The notes below the pieces were generated by a model. The model worked only from the letters and a program-made list of their open reading frames with translations. It was not told the origin of the DNA and searched no databases. A program made the translations under genes and the position numbers. From the NCBI GenBank assembly GCA_030525745.1, contig JAUNED010000008.1:1-64000 (forward strand): a DNA stretch of 64,000 nt, written 5' to 3'. Shown here in pieces: positions 9,049 to 18,166 of this stretch; position 1 is the stretch's first letter; the number at the start of each line of letters is the position of its first letter. The DNA comes from Lonepinella koalarum (GTDB lineage Bacteria > Pseudomonadota > Gammaproteobacteria > Enterobacterales > Pasteurellaceae).

Positions 9049-11181
9049 ATGTCAGAGGTTACGCAACAAATATCGCCGTTTTCCTTATCGGTGCAAGACA
9101 ATATTGCGGTGGTGGAAATATCTACACCTGATCGTACTTTTAATTTATTTGACGGTCAAATTATTACCCAATTACGAGAAGTCATTGGTGCGGTCATTTA
9201 CCAAAAATTGTCAGGCTTGATTTTTATTTCTAAAAAAGAAAATAATTTTATTCGGGGATTTGATTGGACGGCGTTGGAAGGTAAAACAGAAAAAGAAATC
9301 GCTGATTTTGCTTTAGAAACGCAAGCTGTTTTGCGTGAAATCGAGCACTTAAAAGTGCCAACAATTGCGGCTATTCACGGTGATTGTTATGGTTTTGGCT
9401 TGGAATTGGCATTAGCTTGTCGGCAACGTATCGCAACAACCGATCAGCATACCTTATTTGCAATGCCTCAAGTGCGGTCAGGATTATTGCCATTTGCCGG
9501 AGGCACACAACGTTTGCCACGTTTGATTGGGTTGAAAGATGCTGCACCATTACTGTTTACCGGCAATAAAATCAATGTGAAACGTGCTTTAGAATTAGGT
9601 TTGATCGATCAAATGACTTCCAAAAGCGGTCTATTATCTACCGCACTTTCCGCAATTTCTTTAACTGTAACAACGGAATATCCCCTTTCTAAAATCAAAC
9701 ACTATTGGCGAAAAACGAAAAATTTCCTTGAAGTCACGCCTTTGACTCGTAATCAGGCTTTAGAAAAAGTTCAAAGCCATATTTCTCTAAAAGCTTTTGA
9801 TAACTATCCGGCCGGTAAAACCTTAATGAAAGTGTTACAAGAAACCGATTGTAAGTTGGGCTTACAGGCTGAACGTGACAGTTTGTGTGAATTATTTTTT
9901 ACCGAACAATCGAGGGTATTACGCCATTTAGAACGTACAACCAGAGCCATGAAGTTACAGTATAAAACGCGAGGTGATGTGCGAGATGTGAAAAATGCGG
10001 CAATTTTAGGCAGTGGTTATTTAGGTGCAGGTATTGCGTATATTACGGCTCATCGGGCAAATTTACCTGTGCGGATAAAAGATATCCATTTGGTTGAAAT
10101 TCAAAAAGCACTTTATCGTACCAGTATTTTATTACAGCGAGAGGTTGAGCAAGGCAATTTATCCGAAGGGAAAATGCGTCAAACTATGCAATTGATTTCC
10201 GGCGGTGAGCGCTTTATCGGAAAGCCTTCTGCCGATTTTGTGATTGAAGCGGTTTATGAAGATGTTGCCCTTAAACAACAAATGCTGCAAGAAGCCTTTG
10301 CCTATTTTGGCAAGAATATCGTGTATGCTACCAATACATCAACCTTATCTGTAGGGGAGATCGCGCAAAATTCGCCTTGTCCTGAACATGTGATTGGTTT
10401 TCATTATTTTAGTCCGGTTTCAGAACGAAAAATGTTAGAAATTATTCCGCACAACGGTACTAGTGAACACACTATTGCTACGGCGATCCATTTTGCTATC
10501 CAACAAGGCAAAATACCGTTTTTGGTGGCAGATACTCCGGCGTTTTTCGTCAATCGAATTTTAACACCCTATTTGTTGGAAGCAGTACAATGCTTGCTTG
10601 ACGGTGAATCCATTGAATTTATTGACCGCTCTTTGCAGGAATTTGGTTTTGCTATCGGTCCGTTAGCAATGATCGACGATATGGGATTAGATGTATTGAT
10701 GAAATCCTTGCCGAATTTGGTGGAAAAATTGGGAACACGCTTTATGCCGCCGACGAAAATGCAGTATTTAATGGAAGATGAGCGGAAAGGCGAGAAGAAT
10801 AACCGTGGTTTTTATCTTTATCATTCACAAACAGGTGAACGTACTGCGGAGGACGGCAGTATTTATTATGTGTTGGAAGTCGTTGCTGCCAATGATTTGG
10901 AAGCTGAGCAAATTGTTCGCCGTTGTATTTTAATGATGATTAATGAAGCAGCGTATTGTTTGCAGGAAAAGGTGATTCGTTCTACAGAAGAAGGTAATGT
11001 TGCTTCTGTATTGGGTGCATTTTTTCCTGACTTTCGTGGGGGAATTTATGCTTATATTGAGAAAATTGGGGCAAAAAATATCGTTGCTGAACTTAATGCC
11101 CACGTTAAACTTTATGGCGAGCGCTTTACTCCTTGTGAATGGTTAATTCAACAAGCGGAAAAGGAAACACAGGCGGCATAA
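9049..11181 (+). CDS. fadJ: FadJ-like fused enoyl-CoA hydratase / 3-hydroxyacyl-CoA dehydrogenase with altered hydratase site
   Basis: This 710-residue protein has the crotonase domain at about residues 10-190 and the 3-hydroxyacyl-CoA dehydrogenase domains at about 310-700, as in E. coli FadJ. In the hydratase half the first catalytic Glu is kept (Glu119, [10 protein letters not shown]). The second is Gln141 (MPQVRSG instead of LPEVQLG), and the oxyanion region reads FIRGFD instead of FIAGAD. In the dehydrogenase half the NAD loop ([10 protein letters not shown]), the His and Glu of [13 protein letters not shown] and NRILTPY are kept. The protein may therefore be mainly a dehydrogenase. It follows fadI closely and is one base ahead of ubiD. 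Confidence 0.87.
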   Translation: MSEVTQQISPFSLSVQDNIAVVEISTPDRTFNLFDGQIITQLREVIGAVIYQKLSGLIFISKKENNFIRGFDWTALEGKTEKEIADFALETQAVLREIEHLKVPTIAAIHGDCYGFGLELALACRQRIATTDQHTLFAMPQVRSGLLPFAGGTQRLPRLIGLKDAAPLLFTGNKINVKRALELGLIDQMTSKSGLLSTALSAISLTVTTEYPLSKIKHYWRKTKNFLEVTPLTRNQALEKVQSHISLKAFDNYPAGKTLMKVLQETDCKLGLQAERDSLCELFFTEQSRVLRHLERTTRAMKLQYKTRGDVRDVKNAAILGSGYLGAGIAYITAHRANLPVRIKDIHLVEIQKALYRTSILLQREVEQGNLSEGKMRQTMQLISGGERFIGKPSADFVIEAVYEDVALKQQMLQEAFAYFGKNIVYATNTSTLSVGEIAQNSPCPEHVIGFHYFSPVSERKMLEIIPHNGTSEHTIATAIHFAIQQGKIPFLVADTPAFFVNRILTPYLLEAVQCLLDGESIEFIDRSLQEFGFAIGPLAMIDDMGLDVLMKSLPNLVEKLGTRFMPPTKMQYLMEDERKGEKNNRGFYLYHSQTGERTAEDGSIYYVLEVVAANDLEAEQIVRRCILMMINEAAYCLQEKVIRSTEEGNVASVLGAFFPDFRGGIYAYIEKIGAKNIVAELNAHVKLYGERFTPCEWLIQQAEKETQAA
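9470..9480 (+). repeat. uptake signal sequence inside the fadJ hydratase active-site codons
   Basis: A full uptake core with extension (AAGTGCGGTCA) covers the second and third bases of codon 141 through codon 144 of fadJ. It encodes Val-Arg-Ser directly after the Gln that replaces the second catalytic Glu. Confidence 0.95.
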
Positions 11182-11182
11182 G

Positions 11183-12655
11183 ATGAAATACCAAGATCTT
11201 CGGGATTTTCTTGATTTACTTGAACAACAAGGCGAATTAAAACGCATTGTGGCAGAAATTGATCCTTATCTTGAAATGACGGAAATTGCTGACCGCACTT
11301 TGCGTCTTGGTGGCCCTGCATTATTATTTGAAAACCCGAAAGGTTTTACAATGCCGGTGTTATGTAATTTATTCGGTACTGCTAAACGGGTTGCAATGGG
11401 GATGGGGCAGGAAGATGTGTCTTCTTTACGAGATCTAGGTAAATTGCTGGCATTTTTAAAAGAACCCGAGCCACCGAAAGGATTTAAAGATCTCTTTGAA
11501 CAATTGCCACAATGGAAACAAGTGTTGAATATGCCGACGAAAACACTATCTAAAGCACCTTGTCAGCAGGTCGTTTGGTCGGGAGATGAGGTTGATTTAG
11601 ATAAACTGCCTATTATGCAATGTTGGAAGGATGATATTGCTCCACTGATTACTTGGGGGCTGACAATCACGAAAGGTCCTTCAAAAAGCCGTCAAAATTT
11701 AGGTATTTATCGCCAACAATTGATTGGCAAAAATAAATTGATTATGCGTTGGTTGTCGCATCGTGGCGGTGCATTGGATTTTCAAGAATGGAAAGCAAGC
11801 TATCCAAATAAGCGATTTCCGGTATCTGTGGCATTAGGGGCGGATCCAGCGACGATTTTAGCGGCAGTTACACCTATTCCTGATACACTGTCCGAATATG
11901 CTTTTGCCGGCCTTTTGCGTGGGAATAAAACGGAAGTGGTAAAATCGCTCAGCAATGATTTAGAAGTACCGGCCTCAGCAGAAATTGTGTTAGAAGGGTA
12001 TATTGATCCCAATGAGACTGCTCTTGAAGGACCTTACGGCGATCATACGGGATATTATAACGAACAGGAATATTTTCCCGTGTTTACTGTCACTCATATA
12101 ACCATGCGTAAAGACCCTATTTATCATTCTACTTACACAGGACGACCGCCTGATGAACCGGCAGTATTGGGAGAGGCGCTAAATGAAGTTTTTATTCCGA
12201 TTTTGCAGAAACAATTTCCTGAAATTGTGGATTTTTATCTGCCACCTGAAGGTTGTTCTTATCGCTTAGCTGTGGTGACAATGAAAAAACAATACGCCGG
12301 ACATGCCAAACGGGTAATGATGGGAGTATGGTCATTTTTACGTCAATTCATGTACACTAAATTTGTGATTGTCTGTGATGATGATGTGAATGCGAGGGAT
12401 TGGAAAGATGTGATTTGGGCTATGACTACTCGTAGTGATCCCGCCAGAGATTGTACCATTGTGGAAAATACTCCGATTGATTATTTGGATTTTGCTTCTC
12501 CAGTTGCCGGATTGGGATCAAAAATGGGTATTGATGCGACTAATAAATGGCCGGGAGAAACCCAAAGAGAATGGGGTATCCCTATTCAGAAAGATCCTGG
12601 CACAGTTAAAAAAATCGATGCGATTTGGGAGCAACTCGGTATTTTTAATTCATAG
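11183..12655 (+). CDS. ubiD: UbiD, 4-hydroxy-3-polyprenylbenzoate decarboxylase
   Basis: UbiD removes the carboxyl group from 3-polyprenyl-4-hydroxybenzoate in ubiquinone synthesis, using prenylated FMN made by UbiX. The 490-residue protein is full length. It carries the family block with the catalytic Glu ([12 protein letters not shown]), followed by [20 protein letters not shown] in two parts, and the C-terminal [14 protein letters not shown] segment. Its ATG is one base after the fadJ stop, so translation is probably coupled, and ubiG follows 8 bp later. No ubiX is in the window. Confidence 0.96.
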   Translation: MKYQDLRDFLDLLEQQGELKRIVAEIDPYLEMTEIADRTLRLGGPALLFENPKGFTMPVLCNLFGTAKRVAMGMGQEDVSSLRDLGKLLAFLKEPEPPKGFKDLFEQLPQWKQVLNMPTKTLSKAPCQQVVWSGDEVDLDKLPIMQCWKDDIAPLITWGLTITKGPSKSRQNLGIYRQQLIGKNKLIMRWLSHRGGALDFQEWKASYPNKRFPVSVALGADPATILAAVTPIPDTLSEYAFAGLLRGNKTEVVKSLSNDLEVPASAEIVLEGYIDPNETALEGPYGDHTGYYNEQEYFPVFTVTHITMRKDPIYHSTYTGRPPDEPAVLGEALNEVFIPILQKQFPEIVDFYLPPEGCSYRLAVVTMKKQYAGHAKRVMMGVWSFLRQFMYTKFVIVCDDDVNARDWKDVIWAMTTRSDPARDCTIVENTPIDYLDFASPVAGLGSKMGIDATNKWPGETQREWGIPIQKDPGTVKKIDAIWEQLGIFNS

Positions 12656-12663
12656 GAATTGTT

Positions 12664-13407
12664 ATGATACAGCAAAATATTGATCAAGCCGAATTGGATA
12701 AATTTGAGAAAATGGCAGCAACTTGGTGGGAGCCGAATGGTGATTTCAAGCCAATTCATCAACTTAATCCAATTCGTTTGCGTTATATTCAGGCGCAGAG
12801 TGGTGGGCTTTTGGGTAAAAAAGTGTTGGATGTTGGTTGTGGCGGCGGTATTCTATCTGAAGCGATGGCAAAGCAAGGAGCGATTGTGACAGGCATTGAT
12901 ATAACCTCTGCACCGCTTGAAGTAGCTCGCCGACATGCGCTTGAACAAAATGTACAAGTTTATTATGAACAAGCAACTATTGAAGAAACGCTGAAAAAAT
13001 TGACCGCACTTTATGGCAATGATGAGGCGAAATTTAATGCAGAGAAATTTGATGTAATTACATGTATGGAAATGTTGGAACACGTTCCTGATCCACGATC
13101 TATTCTTGCTGCTTGTCGTGGCTTGTTAAAACCGAATGGGATTTTATTTGTTTCAACCATTAATCGGACGTTAAAGGCTTGGGCATTGGTGGTGATGGGG
13201 GCAGAATATGTGTTAAGACTACTTCCCAAAGGAACACATGATTACCATAAATTCATTAAACCTGCAGAACTGTTAGCTTGGTGCGATGCGGAAAAATTGC
13301 AATGTGTGGATATGAAAGGCTATCATTATAATCCGCTCTGTGGCACATTTAAATTAAATCAAAATGTAGAAGCTAATTATATGGCAGTGTTTAAGCCGGA
13401 AAAATAA
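12664..13407 (+). CDS. ubiG: UbiG, ubiquinone biosynthesis O-methyltransferase
   Basis: UbiG carries out both O-methylation steps of ubiquinone synthesis with S-adenosylmethionine. The 247-residue protein shows the typical N-terminus ([20 protein letters not shown]), the SAM-binding loop [14 protein letters not shown] followed by the acidic strand GIDIT, and [10 protein letters not shown]. Length is near that of E. coli (240). It ends the fadI-fadJ-ubiD-ubiG run. The decayed insertion element downstream has not broken its 3' end. Confidence 0.96.
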   Translation: MIQQNIDQAELDKFEKMAATWWEPNGDFKPIHQLNPIRLRYIQAQSGGLLGKKVLDVGCGGGILSEAMAKQGAIVTGIDITSAPLEVARRHALEQNVQVYYEQATIEETLKKLTALYGNDEAKFNAEKFDVITCMEMLEHVPDPRSILAACRGLLKPNGILFVSTINRTLKAWALVVMGAEYVLRLLPKGTHDYHKFIKPAELLAWCDAEKLQCVDMKGYHYNPLCGTFKLNQNVEANYMAVFKPEK

Positions 13408-13416
13408 ACAAGAATA

Positions 13417-13590
13417 ATCTGATCTGTTCCCCAAAAAGCCAGATTCATTTAATGCAAGGACTGAGTTCTCTATCTTACAGGGCTGAGTCCTTTTAATTTC
13501 ACTTGAGTACGTTCATTGTTGTAGTAATGAATGTAGCGGAGAATCCTTTGTTCAAAAGGTATCAATCCACTTGCCAAAATAAGATTTCGT
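13417..13590 (-). mobile_element. remnant 3' end of an IS3-family (IS150-like) element
   Basis: On the minus strand the frame ending at the TAG at 13470-13472 reads FEQRILRYIHYYNNERTQ and then VKLKGLSPVR-stop. This is the characteristic C-terminus of IS3-family OrfB transposases. Downstream of that stop, 13420-13440 (TGATCTGTTCCCCAAAAAGCC in two overlapping parts) resembles the terminal inverted repeat of such elements. Only about 30 codons survive: upstream of about 13560 the similarity fades, and a stop appears in this frame at about 13604. The rest of the 362-bp gap up to malQ holds the malQ control region. Confidence 0.75.
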
Positions 13591-13670
13591 ATTATATAAG
13601 GCTCAGCTTATTTAAGTTCAGAGGCGAATTTTATTTTTTATTTTCCTTCGAGAAGATAAGCACCAAATTA

Positions 13671-13733
13671 TTTATGACCGAGATCACAGATTAAAAATAA
13701 AGTCATTGTAATTACTATTGATCCGGATACAAT
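13671..13733 (+). promoter_or_regulatory. probable CRP site and promoter of the glycogen cluster
   Basis: TATGA-N6-TCACA at 13673-13688 matches the CRP consensus TGTGA-N6-TCACA with one mismatch. Downstream, TTGTAA (13706-13711) and TACAAT (13728-13733) are spaced 16 bp. This puts the CRP centre near -60, a class I position. The promoter elements also lie in an inverted repeat CATTGTA/TACAATG. cAMP-CRP control of glycogen genes is known in enteric bacteria. Confidence 0.5.
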
Positions 13734-13769
13734 GAGCTAAAGTGATTTTGTTATTTTGGGTTGTTCAAA

Positions 13770-15863
13770 ATGAATATAACATCGCAGTTATCACAACAAG
13801 CCGAGCAGTTAGGTATCGCATTAAGTCATTATGATATTGAGGGCAATTTAATTTACGCTAAAGAAGAGAGTATTGCGTATTTTGCTGACTTATTACAGCC
13901 CAAAAAAGTCAAAAAATCAGAGGGATATTTTGATGATGTCGTAGTTTTTAAAGCTAATGAGCCGATAATTTATGCCTTATCCCGCCTTGCTTTCCGTTCC
14001 CAAGTTATTTCTTGCCGACTTTTTGATGAACAAGGTAAAAAACACCTTGAAAAGACCCTAAATAGGGTTGATGAATTGATTCTTCCTCTCTTAGATTATG
14101 GCTATTACCAGTTAGATATTCAGTCTGCAGAAACCACATATCGGGTTCGTTTGATCATTTCTCCGCAAACTGTTTATCAGCCTCCTTTGTTTCAACAACA
14201 TAAAGCTTGGGGCTTGAATGTACAGCTTTATAGTTTACGCTCTGAGCGAAATTGGGGTATAGGTGATTTTGCCGATTTGCGTTTTTTAGCTCAAAGTGCG
14301 GTTAAATTTGGTGCAGATTTTGTGGGAATTAATCCCTTACATCTACTTTACCCAGCAGTGCCTGAATGGGCCAGTCCTTATAGTTCATCCTCTCGCCGTT
14401 GGTTAAACCCTCTGTATTTAGCGGTAGATTTGTTGCCTGAATTTAGGTTGTGTAAGAGTTTACAAACATGGTTAAACCGGCCTGAAATTGATCAACAATT
14501 GACGGCATTACGTCATTCCGATGTTGTGCAATATGCAGAGGTAAAACAATTTAAAATCAATGCATTAGAAACGCTTTTTGCTTATACCAAACGGAGTAAA
14601 TCGGCGCAAATTATTTCTCGTCGCAAGGCATTTTTAGCCTATCTTAAACAGCAAGGTAAACCTTTGTTATATCAAGGTTTATTTAATGTGCTGGATGAAC
14701 AGGAACATCATCAGTTCCCTGAAAGTGAAGATCAAATAGGTTGGTTAGGCTGGCGTGCAGAGTGGCGTAATTTAACGGAAAAAGCCCGTCGTGATTTGCT
14801 TAAAACTCATCAGGAACGTATTGAATTTTTTGCATGGTTACAATGGTTGGTAGAACAGCAATTAAGTGAATTACAGACATTTTGTGGAGAAATCGGTCTG
14901 ACGTTGGGGATTTATGGTGATTTAGCGGTCAGTAGTTCTCGAGGTAGTTGTGATGTTTGGAGTGATCCTGAATTATATTTTACTGAGGCTTCAGTGGGCG
15001 CACCGCCTGATCCACTAGGCCCTGTGGGACAAAATTGGAATATTCCGCCTTATAATCCGACTGAATTGAAATCTCGAGGGTTCCAACCCTTTATTGATAT
15101 GTTGAGAGCCAATATGCAGTATTTTGGCGTATTGCGTATTGATCATATTATGGGGTTATTCCGCCTATGGTTAATTCCGCCACATAAAACGGCTGCGGAT
15201 GGATTATATGTGCATTATCCTTTAGAAGCATTAATGGCGGTTTTAGCTATTGAAAGCCAACGCCATCAATGTTTGGTCGTAGGGGAAGATCTCGGCACTG
15301 TGCCGGATGAAGTGCGGTCAAAATTACACGAGTTTCAGTTATTTTCCTATTTTGTATTGTATTTTGAGCAACGTCATCGCCAATTTCCATTAGTAGCAGA
15401 TTTTCCACAGAATGCGTTTGCAACATTAGGGACGCATGACTTGCCGTCGCTATCGAGTTTTTGGCATTGCCTTGATTTAGAGTTGTTCTCCCAATTAGGT
15501 ATTTTGCAAGGTGATTTTTTACGTCAAAAATACGATCAGCGAGTGATTGATAAACAAGCTTTGTTAGATAGTCTGCATAGAGATGGTTATTTGCCAGCGG
15601 ATTATCAAGGCGATGCGATGACAATGGCAATGCACACCCATTTAAATTGGGTAATACATCGTTATTTGGCAGATAGCCGCAGCCAATTAATTGGTATTCA
15701 GTTGGAAAATTTAATTGAACAGGAAATCAGCTTTAATTTGCCCGGTACGTCCACCGAATACCCAAATTGGCGAAAAAAATTGACTCGTTCTATCGAAGAA
15801 ATTATTTCTGATCAGCAAATTATCAACTTGCTTAGTGAAATTCACTTGGCACGTAGGGCATAA
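13770..15863 (+). CDS. malQ: MalQ, 4-alpha-glucanotransferase (amylomaltase)
   Basis: MalQ moves glucan segments between maltodextrins (family GH77), providing longer chains and freeing glucose. The 697-residue protein has an N-terminal domain of about 140 residues typical of bacterial MalQ, then the catalytic barrel. Visible blocks are [31 protein letters not shown] (nucleophile Asp), [14 protein letters not shown] (acid/base Glu) and [13 protein letters not shown]. An upstream in-frame TTG exists at 13761, but the ATG at 13770 is preferred. It is the first gene of the glycogen cluster; glgB follows 8 bp later. Confidence 0.95.
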   Translation: MNITSQLSQQAEQLGIALSHYDIEGNLIYAKEESIAYFADLLQPKKVKKSEGYFDDVVVFKANEPIIYALSRLAFRSQVISCRLFDEQGKKHLEKTLNRVDELILPLLDYGYYQLDIQSAETTYRVRLIISPQTVYQPPLFQQHKAWGLNVQLYSLRSERNWGIGDFADLRFLAQSAVKFGADFVGINPLHLLYPAVPEWASPYSSSSRRWLNPLYLAVDLLPEFRLCKSLQTWLNRPEIDQQLTALRHSDVVQYAEVKQFKINALETLFAYTKRSKSAQIISRRKAFLAYLKQQGKPLLYQGLFNVLDEQEHHQFPESEDQIGWLGWRAEWRNLTEKARRDLLKTHQERIEFFAWLQWLVEQQLSELQTFCGEIGLTLGIYGDLAVSSSRGSCDVWSDPELYFTEASVGAPPDPLGPVGQNWNIPPYNPTELKSRGFQPFIDMLRANMQYFGVLRIDHIMGLFRLWLIPPHKTAADGLYVHYPLEALMAVLAIESQRHQCLVVGEDLGTVPDEVRSKLHEFQLFSYFVLYFEQRHRQFPLVADFPQNAFATLGTHDLPSLSSFWHCLDLELFSQLGILQGDFLRQKYDQRVIDKQALLDSLHRDGYLPADYQGDAMTMAMHTHLNWVIHRYLADSRSQLIGIQLENLIEQEISFNLPGTSTEYPNWRKKLTRSIEEIISDQQIINLLSEIHLARRA

Positions 15864-15871
15864 GCGAGGAT

Positions 15872-18163
15872 ATGATGAAAAATGTAATTTCACAAGAGAT
15901 TATTGATGCTTTTTTTACCGGAACCCATTCAGATCCTTTTTCTGTGTTGGGAATGCACGAAACGGATAAAGGGATTGAAATTCGTGCATTATTACCGGAA
16001 GCGGTTCAAGTAGATGTAATTCATTGCGACAACCAAGTAAAGTGGACGATGAAATGCCTTGATGAACGAGGTTTTTTTGCTGTGGTGATACCCAATTGTC
16101 ATCAGTTTTTCGCTTATCAATTGGCTGTACATTGGGGACACGAACAGCAGATAATCGAAGATCCTTACCGTTTTCACCCTATGATTCAAGAGTTAGATCA
16201 TTGGTTGTTAGCACAAGGAACACATCATCGCCCTTATGAAGTGTTAGGAGCACATTTTGGTGAGTGTGATGGGGTTTCCGGTGTTAATTTTCGTTTATGG
16301 GCTCCGAATGCCAAACGTGTTTCTGTTGTGGGTGATTTTAACTACTGGGACGGGCGTCGACATCCAATGCGTTTTCACTCTGCCAGTGGTATTTGGGAAT
16401 TATTTTTGCCTAAAGTGAGTTTGGGTCAGTTGTATAAATTTGAATTAATTGATAGCCAAGGGCAGTTGCGTTTAAAAGCTGATCCTTACGCTTTCGGCTC
16501 ACAATTGCGTCCTGATACCGCATCTCAGGTCAGTCAATTACAAAGGGTAGTACCGATGACGGAAGCGCGCCGTAAAGCTAATCAAGCAGATCAGCCGATT
16601 TCGATTTATGAAGTCCATTTGGGTTCTTGGCGACGGAATTTAGAAAATAATTTCTGGTTGGATTATGATCAAATTGCTGATGAGCTGATTCCTTATGTGA
16701 AAGAAATGGGCTTTACTCATATTGAATTTCTACCGTTGTCTGAATTTCCTTTTGACGGTTCTTGGGGGTATCAACCTATCGGATTATATTCGCCAACCAG
16801 CCGATTTGGTACTGCAGAGGGATTTAAACGTTTAGTGGAGAAAGCTCACGAAGCCGGTATTAACGTTATTTTAGATTGGGTGCCGGGGCATTTCCCAAGT
16901 GATAGCCATGGCTTAGCCACTTTTGATGGCACTGCATTGTATGAACATGCGGATCCAAAAGAAGGTTATCATCAAGATTGGAATACGCTAATTTATAATT
17001 ATGGCAGACATGAAGTAAAAAATTTCCTTGCCTCAAATGCCTTGTATTGGTTAGAACGCTTTGGTTTAGACGGGATTCGTGTTGATGCTGTGGCTTCGAT
17101 GATTTATCGGGATTATAGCCGTGAGCAGGGACAATGGATCCCGAACAAATACGGTGGCAGAGAAAATTTGGAAGCGATTGAATTTTTAAAACACACAAAC
17201 CACGTTATTGGTACTGAAATGTCAGGCGCAATATCTATTGCGGAAGAATCCACCTCTTTTGCCGGTGTTACTTTGCCGCCACAGGACGGTGGTTTAGGAT
17301 TTCATTATAAATGGAATATGGGTTGGATGAACGATACGCTGTCTTATATGCAAAAAGATCCTGTGTATCGTCAATATCATCATAATCAAATGACCTTTGG
17401 AATGGTGTACCAATACAGTGAAAATTTTGTATTGCCCCTGTCACATGATGAAGTTGTTCATGGTAAATATTCGTTAATTGGAAAAATGCCGGGTGATGCG
17501 TGGCAGAAATTCGCTAATTTGCGTGCCTATTATGGCTACATGTGGGGTTATCCGGGTAAAAAATTGTTGTTTATGGGTAATGAGTTCGCGCAAGGACGAG
17601 AGTGGAATTACAAAGAAAGTTTGGATTGGTTCTTGCTCGATGAAAATATCGGTGGGAGTTGGCACAAAGGCGTATTGCAATTCGTCAAAGATTTGAACCG
17701 CACTTATCGGCAAAATGCCCCATTATTTGAATTGGATTGTGATCCGCAAGGTTTTGAATGGTTGGTGGTTGATGATTATCAACGTTCCGTTTTTGTCTTT
17801 GAACGTCGTAGCCGTAGTGGCGAGCGAATTATTGTGATCAGTAATTTTACACCGGTAGTACGAGAGAATTATCGTTTTGGAGTGAATAAATCCGGTTTTT
17901 ACGAGGAAATTTTGAATTCTGATTCTTTTCATTATCAAGGTTCTAATGTAGGAAATCAGGGATTGGTAGAAACGGAAAAAGTAGAAAGTCATGGCAAAGT
18001 AAATTCTTTATCTGTGACTATTCCGCCATTGGCAACGGTTTATTTACGCTGGAAAAAAGTCGATGATGTTGATACAGAAAAAATAGAGGAAGCAGTTGTA
18101 TCGACTAAAGCCAAAAGTGCGGTTAAAAAATCAAGTGTTTCTAATAAACCTGTGGAAAGATAG
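15872..18163 (+). CDS. glgB: GlgB, 1,4-alpha-glucan branching enzyme
   Basis: GlgB makes the alpha-1,6 branches of glycogen. The 763-residue protein has two N-terminal beta-sandwich modules (the second beginning [20 protein letters not shown]) and a GH13 barrel. The nucleophile is Asp405 ([10 protein letters not shown]) and the acid/base is Glu458 (AEESTSFAG), both at their E. coli numbers; [12 protein letters not shown] is also present. It is about 35 residues longer than E. coli GlgB because of a Lys/Ser/Val-rich tail that contains an uptake sequence (codons for KSAV). RBS GAGG precedes the ATG; glgX begins 3 bp after the stop. Confidence 0.96.
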   Translation: MMKNVISQEIIDAFFTGTHSDPFSVLGMHETDKGIEIRALLPEAVQVDVIHCDNQVKWTMKCLDERGFFAVVIPNCHQFFAYQLAVHWGHEQQIIEDPYRFHPMIQELDHWLLAQGTHHRPYEVLGAHFGECDGVSGVNFRLWAPNAKRVSVVGDFNYWDGRRHPMRFHSASGIWELFLPKVSLGQLYKFELIDSQGQLRLKADPYAFGSQLRPDTASQVSQLQRVVPMTEARRKANQADQPISIYEVHLGSWRRNLENNFWLDYDQIADELIPYVKEMGFTHIEFLPLSEFPFDGSWGYQPIGLYSPTSRFGTAEGFKRLVEKAHEAGINVILDWVPGHFPSDSHGLATFDGTALYEHADPKEGYHQDWNTLIYNYGRHEVKNFLASNALYWLERFGLDGIRVDAVASMIYRDYSREQGQWIPNKYGGRENLEAIEFLKHTNHVIGTEMSGAISIAEESTSFAGVTLPPQDGGLGFHYKWNMGWMNDTLSYMQKDPVYRQYHHNQMTFGMVYQYSENFVLPLSHDEVVHGKYSLIGKMPGDAWQKFANLRAYYGYMWGYPGKKLLFMGNEFAQGREWNYKESLDWFLLDENIGGSWHKGVLQFVKDLNRTYRQNAPLFELDCDPQGFEWLVVDDYQRSVFVFERRSRSGERIIVISNFTPVVRENYRFGVNKSGFYEEILNSDSFHYQGSNVGNQGLVETEKVESHGKVNSLSVTIPPLATVYLRWKKVDDVDTEKIEEAVVSTKAKSAVKKSSVSNKPVER

Positions 18164-18166
18164 CCA

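Noticed and set aside
9384..9569. 61-codon +1-frame ORF in the fadJ hydratase region, considered as evidence of a frameshift
   Set aside because: The main FadJ frame is continuous and aligns before, through and after this region, so the active-site change is not a frameshift effect.
13503..13694. 63-codon plus-strand ORF in the ubiG-malQ gap
   Set aside because: It overlaps the IS remnant on the other strand and the malQ promoter region, and has a TTG/ATG-poor start and no recognisable features. The transposase tail on the minus strand explains the sequence better.
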